Part shown: one piece after another, positions 13,227-25,589 of the stretch | Position numbering within the stretch: position 1 is the stretch's first letter | How the letters are laid out: the number at the start of each line of letters is the position of its first letter | NCBI RefSeq assembly: GCF_029168945.1 | Contig: NC_083602.1 | Coordinates: 13,513,850 to 13,577,849 of the forward strand | Source: Cannabis sativa | Taxonomy: Eukaryota > Streptophyta > Magnoliopsida > Rosales > Cannabaceae | DNA: 64,000 bases | Reading direction: 5' to 3' | Program-made: the position numbers and the translations under genes | Notes under the pieces: model-generated | Told to the model about the DNA's origin: nothing | Databases searched by the model: none | The model's input: only the letters and a program-made list of their open reading frames with translations

Positions 13227-16200
13227 TTACTCCTTTTTTACACGTTTGGAATGGTTTTGCTTCATCCAATCTAGACATTCCTCTGCGGTCCCAAAGGGAT
13301 GGGCCAGTTGCCATGCAAGCAGTTTTTGTTGCTGCAACCAACAATAATAATAATAATAATTGATTTAGCCTTGAAATTTTTATTTTATTACAAATGGCAT
13401 TAGTTTGGTAATGCAAACGACTTACCCATTCCTTAACTTGTGGTCCTCCTGATTTAAGCTCCAACACATTCATTATCTCCTTTCCATTGACTAATGGTTT
13501 GACTTCCCATACTTTTTCAAGATCTGCACATTCATACACAAGATTTAAGAAAATAACATACGTGGATTACTATTAGAGAAATGCTAAAAGGCAACAGAGG
13601 GTTTATGAAACAAAACAGATTAATTCCTCGAAAGGAGAGAATAAAGCAAGGGTTATAATGCCGTGTCATCAGCAAAGGAAAATAGTCTCCTATGAGACGC
13701 AAGCCAAGTATCTACTCTAGTCACCATATATATCAAACTACCTTAAGATTAATCATATGGTTGAAAGGTGGGGGAAATGATTTTCATACCAAAAATTAAA
13801 AAGTGGGGGAAAAGACAGAAATTCCACATCCATTATATTTCCGAGTTAACATAAAGTTGAAAAGGGAATGGATGAAAAAGTTTCCTACCTAATTCAAGAA
13901 CGGTATTCTCAGCTGCTTTAAATATATCCTTCAGCTTCTCAAGTTGAAAGTTCTCGTTGAGAAGATCTTCACTAGAATCAATTTCATATAATAACGTAGA
14001 CATCATTAATGCAACTCTCCAAAAATCTTTGATTTCTCGAAGCAGAAAGCCTGAAAAAGTTAGTGACTGTTAAAACACATATCACATCACAGACTTGGTA
14101 TGATAAAACAATCTGACAACAAATATAGGGACTTATCACAAACAAATTACATTCGAAGGGGCTTTGCATCTGTTAATGATGTCAACTAAAGATAAACCTT
14201 TAGTTCACATAATTAAATTGTTACTATAACAACAATTTCATACCTGTCAACACTCGTAATTTTGAAGTGATGGGGATATCAACAAGTTCTGATGCCCATT
14301 CAACTTCAGTTAGTTTGATGTCTTCATTTAATGCTAGAGAAGGAAGCAAAGACGAGAATTTCTTCAATGCGCGGTATACATTTACTATCTGTTTTTTTTA
14401 TAAAAAAAAAAAGAGAAGAAATTGTGACTGGATTTAATTTAGCCAACAATTCAAGAAGTCCAATAAGGTCTAAAATTGAAAGGAGAGTCAAACTGACCGT
14501 TTCTGCATCACTGGTTTTTCGCTTAAGAGAGTCCCGGAAAATGAAGTTAATTACAGGAATCTGTAGAACAGAAGTTTAGCTCAGAGTAACAGATGAAAGA
14601 AATTCAATGGTGTCACAATTGAATGCATGTCAACATTCACAAATGATGTTAAACATTTGATATGAGATTATCACCCGTGGAATCCATAAATGTCATAACT
14701 TAGCAGATGCTTAAAACAGAACGACAATCTCTTCTTCACTTTTTTCTATTGTTTATTGAAGAGAATAAATTTACACCTCTTTTGATTTGTTATCTTTATA
14801 TATTGTCTCCCTTAATGGGAGAAACATAGCAGCAAACAGAGACAGCCTTCTTTGATCATCCTGAAAATTACATGCAAAATAAATCAATAATTTTAAAAAA
14901 CAAGTAAAACAGCATAATAAATAGAAAATAAAAAAAAAATTATAAATTAGTTTATCCGTCAAACTTGGATCATGTTGCCACTCACATTAAAGGAAGAACG
15001 TCCAATTAACTGTATAAGGTTCCATGTAACATCCAAATTAGCAATACAAAGCCTACATAAAAGGGATCACTCAAAATTACAGATGCGATAGATTAAAAGT
15101 AGTAAAAGAAGTAAAAGGAAATAAATAAACAAAAAAATAAGCAGGAAATGTGTCAACTTGTTTCACCATCATTCCCAGCCAGTAAATATTTGGTGTTTAG
15201 GTCAGCCAGTCAACTTGTGTCAACTAAAAACAAAAAGGAAAAAACCAGTTCCTAGATGATATAATATGCAAGGGTGTCTTGAAAAAATAAATTTGTGTGA
15301 AAAGGGTTTCAGGTCTACCAAAACTCATGTCACAGTTGATACAGTGAAAGAACTGCCCATTGCCCCTACTTCACATAAGCTAACTTTGGATACAAGATTG
15401 ATGACAGTATCATAGCCAATTTATAAATATGATTAGAAAGCCCACCTGTCACATCCTTCTGGTAATGCAGGCTCAAACTTGGGGGGAAGATTGAAGACAA
15501 CCCAAAATAACTTCAAATCCCAAATATAGGTCATTGCTTTAACAGGTCGGTTACCAGACATCATAAGATCAACCTACATTATGCATATTAACACAACAAT
15601 AACTTGTTAGTTATCATCTCTGCCTCCCAAAAGTGGAAACTTTGAAATAAATTGCAAGTTTCAAATTCAAATTCCAGATACATAATATAAATATTAACTT
15701 ATTAAGAGCAACTACTACTTGAGACATGCTAAGATACCAACATACTTCAGTACCAATGCGCTCTCTGCTAATTTTAGCAGCCAGTGCAGCTTTCACATCA
15801 TCACAGGATGCAGCTTCCTTTAGTTCTTCATCTAATACAAAGTCAAACCTTGCACCTAAATAACAAGAAGCGACAGGAAGTGGTATGAAAAAGTGAACAA
15901 TGAAACAGGAATACAAAATAAAAGAGACGGTGGAAGTTGAAAAAACAAATAGTCCTATAGAAGTTAGAGTGGGCGACCATGGAATGCTGGAGCAACCACC
16001 AGTGTAAAAAAATAAACATGAGAAAAAATGATTATACCAAATCGGATAGCTCGAAGAACACGTAAAGGATCATCCATAAAAGTAGCCTTTGCTGGCAAAG
16101 GAGTCACAATTCTTCCACATTTCAGATCCTCAAGGCCTGTGTAAAAAATATAGGAAAGAGAGATGCAGCAAAAGCAACAAATAACAATATGGAATCAATA

Positions 16201-17634
16201 ATTTCCAATAGAAAAAATGAAAGCAAACGTTATTGATATGTACTCCTGCATAAACTATAAAATGAAATACTTACCTCTTTTGGTGTAATCTTCAACTAAG
16301 TTGGTGTTGATATTGTAGAACAAACTGAAAAAGGTCCATGAGAAGCAGATAACGGCAAGAAAGAAAAACAAAATCAATTTGACTAAACAAAAACAAGCTA
16401 TCGTTCTTATTTGCGCCAAATCAGATCAAAGAATGATACCTATTAATGGTTAGATCCCTTCTGTAGGCATCCTCTTCAGCTGTGCCGTACTTTTGCTACA
16501 ACAAAAAAGTAAACTTCAATGATCGTTTACCTTATCAAACAGTCTTAGACTGAAAACACTGAGAAATTGACAGATTAAAAAGCCATGAAAAATTCCTTCC
16601 TAAACCTATAAAATGATACACACATATATAATTAACAATGCATATATTACAAATTAAAAACACTTAAAATGCTATGAAAAAATCATTTCAATTTTCTTTA
16701 AAGTGATACGTAATTACAAATGCACATTATAATAAAAACTGTAAAAGATTGATACACTCATAAATATATACCGTTGTAGGAATACGGCTATTATCGCTAT
16801 ACTCTTCACACCTTAAGTTCACAAAATCAATCCATACATCGCATATTCGCATCCTTGCTGTTTCCAAATGTTTTGATTGTTCAGGATTACTGCAAAATTA
16901 ATAAGCAAATAGTATCATAAGTAATACGCACACATACAATCTCCAAGCTAGGTAATACATAACAATTTTTTTGTTTGTTTCAATTACTAAATTAATCTTC
17001 ACAAAAACCATCTAACAGTTGATGATAATATAGAAGAAGAAGAAGAAATAAATAAATAAATAAATAAAGAACCTTGGAATGACGGCAATTCCTTGTGCCT
17101 CTTCCCCAACTGACAACAAGTATTCTCTGACCTTATCAACAAATTCACTCCCCAACATATTGTCCAGAGCTATATCAATGTCATAACAGTCTTTGCCTAG
17201 AAGCTGAAAATTCGAACATTAAAATCCAAATAATCACTAAGATCAAAGACACAACCAAACCAACAACACAATCATTTCGCCGGAAAAGAAGAAGAGAGAA
17301 TGACCTTGTCGCGGACCCAGCCACCGGCGACTCGGAGCTGGTTTTGAAGGTCAAAATGGCGAAGAGTTCCGAGAAGCCTATCGAAAATCTGCTTCTCAAC
17401 ATCGGTGAGCTCGATTTTCTCCTTGACATGTACAGTGGGCAATGAAGAAGCAGCCGCCGACGACGTCATTGGTCGGCGAGAGAAGAGAGAGGGTAGGGTT
17501 TTGATTGGAGTAGGGATTGTGGAGGGAGAGGAATAAGGAAGTGGAAAATTGAAGAGAATGGTGTTAGCGTGTGTAGTTGTTCGGTGGAGGGAGGGAAAGA
17601 GAAGAGCTAGGGGCTTTACTGCTGCTATTCGCAT
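13227..17634 (-). CDS. CCA-adding enzyme: tRNA nucleotidyltransferase, organelle/nucleus-targeted (15 coding exons)
   Basis: Adds or repairs the 3' CCA of tRNAs from CTP and ATP. Exons, gene order: 17305-17634, 17073-17203, 16772-16889, 16440-16495, 16275-16324, 16038-16136, 15746-15855, 15446-15573, 14986-15052, 14777-14860, 14498-14560, 14244-14388, 13889-14050, 13426-13523, 13227-13331. All introns are GT-AG and the sum is 1,746 nt (581 residues plus stop), close to other plant CCA enzymes. Class II motifs are in place: GGWVRD (104-109), metal-binding D118 and D120, RRD (205-207), [12 protein letters not shown] (250-261). Residues 1-55 are rich in Ser, Thr, Arg and Pro with almost no acids, like a transit peptide. 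Met56 begins a second possible, untargeted form; dual targeting by alternative starts is known for plant and yeast CCA enzymes. I see no stop or frameshift, so the gene looks functional. Splice sites were placed by eye. Confidence 0.95.
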
Positions 17635-17747
17635 TTTAACGTTTCTACGGTTAAACTCCAAATATATACATATATGATACAGGGCATCTTTGATATCCAA
17701 ATTAATTATATATATATATATTTTTTTTTTTGACGCGGTGATCAAAA
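17635..17747 (-). promoter_or_regulatory. Short upstream region of the CCA gene
   Basis: Only 113 bp separates the first ATG from the RNase H remnant. It holds a TA-repeat (about 17706-17721) next to a T-run, but no well-placed TATA box. The promoter may therefore extend into the transposon-derived sequence. Confidence 0.35.
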
Positions 17748-17948
17748 TCACACCTGATTAACAAAGCTGCAATTCATATTTGGCGGCGACACCTCCTCGA
17801 ACCAGGATAGCTCATCGTCTAACCGAAGGGCATGCTTTGCCAAACCATGAGCTGCATAATTTCATATCGCAAGCCACATGGAACAAAACTGCCCCCGGAA
17901 ATTTAGACAATAAAGCTATAACATCCTCAAACAGCACCCCCCAGCTCA
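17748..17948 (-). pseudogene. RNase H domain remnant of a LINE-type element
   Basis: The reverse strand reads NYAAHGLAKHALRLDDEL followed by SWFEEVSPPNMNC and a stop at 17748-17750. This is the C-terminal end of the RNase H domain common in plant non-LTR elements and their relatives (RVT_3 family), in which the AAHGLAKHAL stretch is typical. Upstream, EDVIALLSKFPGAVLFHVACDM is in another frame, so there is a one-base indel near ACDM/NYAAH. No reverse transcriptase remains. It lies on the same strand as, and just upstream of, the CCA gene. Confidence 0.7.
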
Positions 17949-20239
17949 TTAAAACACCCTTTCTTTATTGATAGCTGAAAAAACAAACAACACCAAGCAA
18001 CAACAGGTATTGAAAGAGACAATCCTTAAATTAAAACTTACCGACAAAGTCTCTGTCTTCGTAGGGCGCCCTCCACAAAATTGACCTACAAAACAACAAT
18101 AAATAAAATTTTATTACTACATAATTTAATGAAAAAATTGCTAAAAGACAAGATAGTAAAATAATCCATATTATAATATAAAAACAATTCATAAATATAA
18201 AGACTTGAAATACTTATCTGTCAAAACTGAAAGGTCGTTGATGTAGAAGCCAAGAGCACAAAATGGATCACTTCTTTTGTCCATTGACTGTACCACAACA
18301 CTACCCTAAACAATTAAGGGCAAGCCATAAAAAATGGCACGAAAGCCGTAAAAGGCACAAAAGTCGTAAAAGGCACAAAAAATACCTGTAAAAAGCATAA
18401 AAACCATCAAATCATTATGAAGAATATTGAATGAGAAACTATAAATATAATTAATAGATTTTAAAATAATTTAAAATAGATAATTAATCTATATTTTTTA
18501 AAAATTTTATTTGATCTTACTTATAAATACAGAAAAACAAAAGTAAAAATACTAAAGATATACAAAAATAGGCTCAAAAACAGTATAAACTATTTTAAAA
18601 AAGTAAAGTATAAAAACAAAAGATTATATAACTTACTAAAAATTAATAATAATACTACTACATAATAGAGTAGACTATAAAAGTTAAAAACTAATTAATA
18701 ATAAAATAATACTAATGAACCCTCAAATAAACAATAAAATATGGAAAAACATTATAAAAGTGAAAATAATATAACAACTCATGCTAAAAAAACCTTACTA
18801 AAAAACTTGAGAATGATTAATATACAAAATATAAATAACAAAAGTTTAAAAAACAGATATTAAAACCATATTAATAAATGCTAAATAATATAAGAAGGGA
18901 AATTCAAAATAATCAATATAATAAATTATTAATACTAAAAGTCTTACATTTATACTCAAAAATTTAAAGGTAAATAATCATCATAGTCATAAAACTAATT
19001 AATAAATTTAGTACACCAAAATAAATTAGAAGACGAGAAAAACTTTCTATAATAATTTACAATACTCATAAAAAATTAATTATTAAATAATTAATACTGA
19101 GAATTAAAATAAATCAATTTGATTACTAAAAAAGGCTAAACACAATCCAAAGATACAAACATTAAAACAAAAAAATAATTCTAAAAGTAGAATGTTGAAA
19201 AGTAAAATTATAAAAAATAAAACTAATCTGTTGACAAACAGAAGAGAATTAAGTTTTACAGATAGAAAAATAAAATTATTATAATTATTAAATAAATTAA
19301 AGAAAAAAGAATAAATTTATATAGTTCTAGTGAAAACATTAAATTCATAAAAATATAGAATTATATATTTACTCTGCCTAAAAAAAAATTATGGAGGTTA
19401 ACTCAATTATATGGTAATAATTTACTATTTTTTTTTTTAATTTTTATTTACTTGTTAGAATAATATTACGAAAACTAGAGTCAAGTTAGTTTCTCAATAT
19501 TTTTTAAAAAATTATAGATAATAATCTTAACAGCGTAATAATTGATTTTTTTTTAAATAAATCCTGAATTTTTTAATTTTAGGCAAACCATAAAGATTTA
19601 ATCTTCTAGGATTTGGGAGATGATTTCGTCGATCATTGATCTAGAATAAGTTAAAGATGTTGGTCAGATGGTTCGACCAGTATCTTACCTTGCGATTGAT
19701 AAATCTCACCAATCCATGTCAATTGTACGCCTCTAGTCGGATGGTCTACTCTGCCGAGTAATGAGTGGGAAAGATGAGTCAAAATTGTACTAATTGATTT
19801 AACAATTCTTACATAGTATGTTGTACTTCTTGTCTTCGAGTCATTCCGTCCAACTTTCATCCTTCTAGCTTTATCATGTGACGACCAACCTTCCACTTAA
19901 CGCCACATGTCATCTTATTGCATGCCACGTCATTCAGGCAATTTTTGGGATAATAGTTGCTAACTTGACCGAAAAATGATACTTTCTATTTTAAAAAAGG
20001 ATAATATGAGATATTTAGGTTTCAAAATAATATAGATGAGATTCGTCTCATAGGCCCAATAAAATTAATTTAGCCAACCTTAAGGCGACACTTAATTGTA
20101 TAAGGGTTTTATCATAAAATAACTTAAACATTCTTTTATGTGTTTTAGTTGTATGCATTCTTGCATCACATTTACACTAATTCTAAAAGATATTTATTTT
20201 TCAAGCTTATTCATTTGTTATCTTTATTTGTTTTCAATC
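17949..20239. other. AT-rich intergenic DNA without recognised genes
   Basis: 18,060-18,110 has a short GC-richer block flanked by splice-like AG and GT (on the reverse strand). 18,320-18,385 has three loose copies of a CCGTAAAAGGCACAAAA unit. 18,400-19,600 is extremely A-rich on this strand and featureless. 19,650-19,950 is a more balanced stretch with an 81-codon reverse frame that resembles nothing I know. 20,000-20,239 is probably the leader of the Copia remnant that follows. Confidence 0.4.
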
Positions 20240-20555
20240 ATGTCTACTATGTCAAATCCTCTTACTGCTTTACTAGCAATTGAAAAATTGAATGGTAAAA
20301 GTTTTCTTAAATGAAAACATAATTTGAATTTGATGGTGGTTTGTGAGAACCACAATTTTTTCCTAACTGAGGAGCATCCTGAAGAGCATGCTACCAATGT
20401 CCCAAAAAATATTTGGAAAAAATATGATGCTTGGATTCAATTCAATAACAAGGTCAAATGCTTCATGCTTGTAAGCCTGGATGACGTTCTGCGTAAGACG
20501 CATGAACAAATGGAGAAGGCCTTTAAAATGATGGATTCTCTACAGACCATGTTTG
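20240..20555 (+). pseudogene. Copia gag N-terminal fragment
   Basis: Starts MSTMSNPLTALLAIEKLNG, a standard opening of plant Copia gag proteins, then FLK-stop-KHNLNL where a Trp (FLKWK) is expected; the TGA is at 20312-20314. It continues to MMDSLQTMF and is cut at 20556, exactly where an LTR begins. Only about 105 codons remain, with no protease or pol. Confidence 0.8.
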
Positions 20556-20908
20556 TGTTGGGTTTTGTGTCCTAAATAAAATCTATTTCAATATAATCAG
20601 CTTTACTAATTAACATAAGATCAGAAATTATTTTATTTAGCGTGGTTTACATGATTTATTTCATGATTATGTTTAATGTATAAATTCTGTTTAGTCCAGA
20701 ACATATATAAATATGTATATATTTGTTCATGATTATAGTGTCGTCAGCACAGTGGAATATAATCATGATTATATGTTGAAAAGTTTAATTTCCATGATTT
20801 GTCAGTTCAGTGGATTTAGACTGGCATGATAATCAGCGATAAGGTATACTTACACCTTGGATAAGTGTTATGTCCTTTTCAAGGCATTGGAAAAGTTTAC
20901 CAGTATCC
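20556..20908 (+). repeat. 3'-truncated LTR related to family A/B
   Basis: Begins TGTTGGGTTTTGTGTCCTAA and follows the LTR consensus for about 350 bp, closest to variant B, then breaks off into unrelated gypsy sequence. It interrupts the Copia gag at its left. The TATA region and 3' end are missing. Confidence 0.8.
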
Positions 20909-20988
20909 TTGTAAACAACACGTATACTTATGTGTTGAAAATACCACAACAGCTCGCCAACTCCTGGGCCTGTCTCTCCAGCGTAGAA

Positions 20989-21306
20989 CTAGAGACGAGA
21001 TCCAGTTGTTATTCCAGGGGGTTGTCGCCCTTGGGTCCTTCCTTCAGTAGGAGGCACCAATGGTGGGTCTTCTCTTGGAGGCACAGGCCTTCCACTTGGA
21101 TCCACCGAAATGCTTGTATCAGTTTGGCCAGCTGTAGTGGCCAGACTGGTGGCACCTGTTGTGGTGACAGGATTCACCACATCTGCAGTGTTCATGGGGA
21201 TTCCAGTTGTAATTGGAACCTGAGTATCTGGACATGCAGTCTGTGGGTCTTGAGGTTGACTCGAAGATGTCAATGGTGCAATAGGGGTTCTTCTTGTGTT
21301 AACCAT
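20989..21306 (-). pseudogene. Ty3/gypsy gag N-terminal fragment
   Basis: The reverse frame opens MVNTRRTPIAPLTSS, the usual start of many plant gypsy gag proteins, and runs through a Pro/Thr-rich low-complexity stretch to a stop at 20989-20991. The structured gag core is absent. Sequence 20909-20988 continues the decayed frame to the breakpoint. Just upstream on the same strand lies a leader with GGTGCTTTCATTGAGAGC, a phrase that follows the primer site in many plant gypsy elements. Confidence 0.65.
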
Positions 21307-21357
21307 GGTGCTTGATCAGATACGATATCCACGCTCTCAATGAAAGCACCAAACTTT

Positions 21358-22200
21358 TGACCTCAAAAAGTAATCAACCAACATCGGGGTCATATAGATC
21401 TGATGCTTATCGGGTGTTGCACAAATAAGAATGAAAAAGTAATAAACACATAGATTTGTTATAGAGGTTCGCCCCCTTGTGATTGCAGGTAATGACCTAC
21501 TATCCTTTTAGTTGTATAAATATCGAGGGTTAATACTACCCAGATCACTATAGATGGGATCTGTTGTAGCACCCTTAGGAATACAATGTATAAATTAAGA
21601 ATTTCAAAACTCAAGTGTTGAGATAATGCTTGTATGGGCGTGTGAGAGAGGAAGTGAAGAAGAGAGAAGTTGTCAGACTTAAGCTTAGAGCTTGGAGGTA
21701 GGTTTCAGGCTTAGATTCATCTTAGGTTTTCTAGGTTAGAGTTAAGGCTTTTATATAGGAGTCCTAAACCCTAAATTACAACTTGAAACCCTAGATATTT
21801 GTACACTATATTAGTTAATTACAAAAGACCAAAATACCATTGAATCTGGATATTATTTAGCTATTCATTTGGGCTTTTAGGGCCCAATTTGTAGCTTAGA
21901 AGATGTTGTCCACATGTAAAAGTACAGAGGAAACCTTGTAGAACACCTCCTGGTCGGCCAGGTCCTTACGGGGGACAGTTTAACCGGTCATGGTGCAGTC
22001 CCAAGGCTGCACGGCCATGGGGCTAGCCAGGGGTGGCTGACCAGCTCGTGTGAGGGAGCTGGTCTATCACTTGATGCCCATTTGAGTGATGGAGTCTCTG
22101 CTTTGCTTAGGTGCTAACTTGGCCCTCTTATTGGTGAGTTGTGCCGCCACGTGGCACTGATTTTGTCCATGTAAGCATACCACGTTAGGAGAATAAAAAT
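21358..22200 (-). repeat. Probable 5' LTR of the gypsy fragment (right end approximate)
   Basis: The segment upstream of the gag leader begins TGACCTCAAAAAG on this strand (LTR end ...GAGGTCA in reverse) and carries a reverse TATA box (CTATATAA, 21751-21758). The outer end could not be fixed; 22200 is an estimate. No matching second LTR is in the window. Confidence 0.4.
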
Positions 22201-22309
22201 CTGGATAACAAAGGGGTAAACATTTTCATACAAAGTCAAGAGATGATGCTCGAGAGGTTTAAAATAGTGGCATAAGTATCAGAAACGATGCATTTTTCAA
22301 GTGCAAAAG

Positions 22310-22807
22310 ATAAAAACCCTATTTTAGGTACCATGACGTATTATGGGGTTATTGAAGAAATATGAGAACTCAATTATTTTGCGTTCTGAATTCTACTTTT
22401 TAAATTTTCTTAGGTTGACAATAATGTTAGAGTAAAAACTGATGAGCTTGGTTTTACTTTGGGTATTCAAGTAAGAGAGAAAGCAAGAAGATTCATTCAT
22501 CATGTCTACCCAAGTAGTACAAGTTTTGTACATTTCTAATCTGACTAATGATAAATGGTCTATTATTTTATCGATACTAGAGATGAAGTTCTTAGAGAAT
22601 GAAGTGGATGAGGAGGATGTTGATTTATGTTATGACGACTTCATTATTGGGCAATCAATTCACGAACAAGTTATGGAAATTGATCGTAACCTTGAAGAAG
22701 ACAATGCTGGATACATTAGAAAGGATATCAATGAGAAAATATGGGTCAATTGTGATTCAGGCAAAGACAAACGAAAAAATAAAAAAGAAAATGTGTCTAA
22801 CTGGTAA
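22310..22807 (+). pseudogene. CACTA (En/Spm) transposon fragment, DUF4216-like region
   Basis: Successive frames read YYGVIEEI, then VDNNVRVKTDELGFTLGIQ, then EDSFIMSTQVVQVLYIS and NLTNDKWSII. This order (YYGVIEEI, a Trp-Val-Asp region, DEYGFT, PFILA-QV-QVFY) is characteristic of the DUF4216 domain in the second protein of plant CACTA elements. Stops and shifts separate the pieces, so it is dead. The acidic tail (VDEEDVDLCYDD) is compatible. No terminal inverted repeats were found. 22808-22929 holds two loose repeats of a TTATGTAGTTRCT word. Confidence 0.6.
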
Positions 22808-22929
22808 CTTACTTGTGATAATGTTAGTTTATGTAGTTACTATTTGTTATAACTTAGTTGATCATGTTTCTTTATGTAGTTGCTCTGTTACAACTAACTT
22901 GTGATTATTTTTGTTAATGATGTAGATAT

Positions 22930-23324
22930 TGTTAGCCCAAGATATGTTTCCAGGAGGGAGTGAATTGGAAATATAAGCTTATTTTAGAAATTTAAAAACC
23001 CCAAAGACAATTCATGCAAATATTCAAGTTTAATGCAATAACAAAGATAATCACAAGTATAAACAAATAATAAACTTCAAATGTAAAGACTTTAGGGATA
23101 GAAATTGCAAACTCTTGATTTTTACAAGGTTCGGTAGAACTAAGCCACCTACGTCCTTGGTCTTCAAAGCTGTGGACCTAGCTTTGAGTTCCACTATCGA
23201 GACAAGTTAACGGGCTTGACTAATCCTTACAACCGGGGAATTTTTCACCAAGGTTTTTCCCAAACCTCTCACAATAATTTTCTTCCAAGGACTATCAACC
23301 TCACTGGATCGTTGAAGTGCCAAT
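22930..23324 (-). repeat. Copia-type 3' LTR, left part (split by insertion)
   Basis: Reverse LTR ending ...GGGCTAACA at 22930 on its own strand. It is interrupted at 23324 by the family-A element and resumes at 33886. The CCAAT at 23320-23324 is duplicated at 33881-33885, proving the interruption. Confidence 0.6.
23320..23324. repeat. Target-site duplication CCAAT (left)
   Basis: Five bases CCAAT directly before TGTTGGG. The same five follow TTCCAACA at 33881-33885, so 23325-33880 is one insertion unit. Confidence 0.85.
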
Positions 23325-25201
23325 TGTTGGGTTTTATGCCCTAAATAAAACTCATTTCAATATAATCAGATTTACTTATTAATATAGATCAGAAATAACA
23401 TTTAATGTTGCATGGTTCACATGATTTATTTCATGATTATATGTACATAATGTATGAATTCATCTGAAACCCTTTTCACATACTTGATCCTCTTTATTGT
23501 TCTGTCAACACATTGGAAAGTAAACATGACTATGTGAATAAAGATTCCTAGATTTATCAGACATAGGGTTTTACTGATATGATAATCTACAACAGAGTTT
23601 ACTTGCATTTGGAGAAGTGCTATGTTCTTTCCAGAGCATTGGTTAAAGTAAAGCTCAAATTGGATGCATGGAGTATGCATCGGAAGGGACCGATATTGAA
23701 CTTTGACTTAGATTTATTAAACTTACCGTAATATCTATTCAAGTCAATATCGTCTAGTTGATCCTAGATCAAATGATCTTAATCCTGTTATGATTAGGCT
23801 CAATCTCAGGAGGCTATTCGTGTTCTTTGATTTGTTAGTTAAGCCTACTTTTAGGTCAGGGTGATACGTACATTTTGGGAACACGGTAGTGCAATTGAGT
23901 GGGAGCGCTATCATAAACATGGAATCTATAACTTCTATCTGGCGAATAGTAAGTAAAGGATGATCTCCTTCGAGCTTGACCAAACAAAAATAAATGGTGG
24001 AGATCTCATTTCACATAAGCTGAAATATCATTTATACGGGGTTAAGTGTTTTAAGGATTAAATACATTGTAGGGTGTAACGGTAATCTAATCCCTTTACA
24101 GTGTAGATCATTCATATAGAGGATCATTGATAAAATTAGGATTATAACAATGGATAACTAATGATGTGTCTATATGGTGGAACATATAGAGCATTCTATA
24201 TACTGAGAGTGCAATTCTAATATCTATGCGTGGATTCAACGAAGAATTAATAAGTTAGTGCATTTAGGTTATAAATTCTTGATCTGCTTATTGGAAGCTC
24301 GGTTATATAGACCCATGGTCCCCGCACTAGTTGAGATAATATTGCTTGTAAGACTCATGTAATTGGTTTTGATTAATCAATTATAATTCTCAAATTAGAC
24401 TATGTCTATTTGTGAATTTTTCACTAAGTAATGGCGAAATTGTAAAGAAAGAGTTTTAGGGGCATATTTGTTAATTAAGATACTTTGTATGGTTTAATTA
24501 GTAAATATGATAAATAATAATATTATTTAATAATTATTTATAGTTATTAAATAGTTAGAATTGGCATTTAAATTGTTGAATTAGAAAATTGGCGTTTTTG
24601 ACAAAATCAGATGCAGAAAAGATAAAACTGCGAAATTGCAAAAAGTGAGGCCCAAATCCACTAAGCATGGCCGACCACTTTTGTAGGTAATTTAAACTGA
24701 TATTTTCATTATTTTAATGCCAAATAATTCAAACCTAACCCTAGTGGAATGCTATAAATAGATAGTGAAGGCTTCAGGAAAATTACACTTTTCTTCTGAC
24801 ACTTCTGATTCAGAAAAACCTGAGCCTTCTCTCTCCCTATCTGGCTGACCACTCCCTCTCTCTTTCTTCCCTCTTAAATTTTGAAATTCTTAGTGTATGA
24901 GTAGTGCCCACGCACAGCAAGTGATACCTCAACCATAGTGAGGAAGATCGTGAAGAAAGACTTTCAGCATCAAAGATCTAGAGAAAGAGATCCAAGTTCA
25001 GATCTTGATAATACTCTGTTATAGAAAGGATACAAGGTTTAGATATCTGAACGGAAGGAGTCATTTAATTCCGCTGCACCCAATGTAAGGTTTCTTAAAC
25101 TTTATACGTGTTTATTTCATCGTTTTAGAAAGTTCATATTTAGGGTGTTAATCAACATACTTGTGAGTAGATCTAAGATCCTGGTAAAATAAATTCCAAC
25201 A
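23325..25201 (+). repeat. Family-A 5' LTR of rearranged element
   Basis: Complete LTR of 1,877 bp, TGTTGGG...TTCCAACA, TATA box at 24752-24761. It is followed at 25204-25217 by a primer site TGGCCTTAGAGCCA. Confidence 0.9.
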
Positions 25202-25563
25202 ACTGGCCTTAGAGCCATGGTAATTGATTTTCTTGCAAGAAATTTGGACTTTAAAACGATTGTTTGATGTTTTGGATGGTATCATGTTGTATTGAGTGTT
25301 ATTTGATGATTGATTGATGTTTGTGAATTTTCGTGAAAAATAATTGAATATCTGTTTCTGGAATTATTTTTATTGGATAGTATGGAAAAAGTTAAGCAAG
25401 TTACTTTTTTACAGAACTCAATTTCGATTTAATTTGAATGAGTTATGATTTTTTGAAGTTTCGAAAAAATTGGGTTGTATCGCTGCACCACCTGCGCGCG
25501 CGGAAATCATGTTGATTTCCCCTGCGCCGAGTTTGCACGCCCAAACAGCCCCAGCACGCGCGC

Positions 25564-25589
25564 GGACGGGTATGCACAGCATCCCGTCC
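25564..25589. other. GC-rich hairpin in variable block
   Basis: GGACGGG and CCCGTCC pair perfectly over 7 bp around a 12-nt loop, inside the GC-rich block specific to this copy. Nearby are several GCGC runs, unusual in this AT-rich family. Confidence 0.5.

Noticed and set aside
18060..18110. A 45-bp block flanked by AG and GTAAG on the reverse strand, as a lone exon upstream of the CCA gene.
   Set aside because: No adjoining exon or recognisable peptide; too short to support.
20857..21315. A 152-codon forward frame with many Cys and Ser.
   Set aside because: It crosses the junction of an LTR fragment and a gypsy gag start and is the complement of the gag N-terminus (MVNTRR...).
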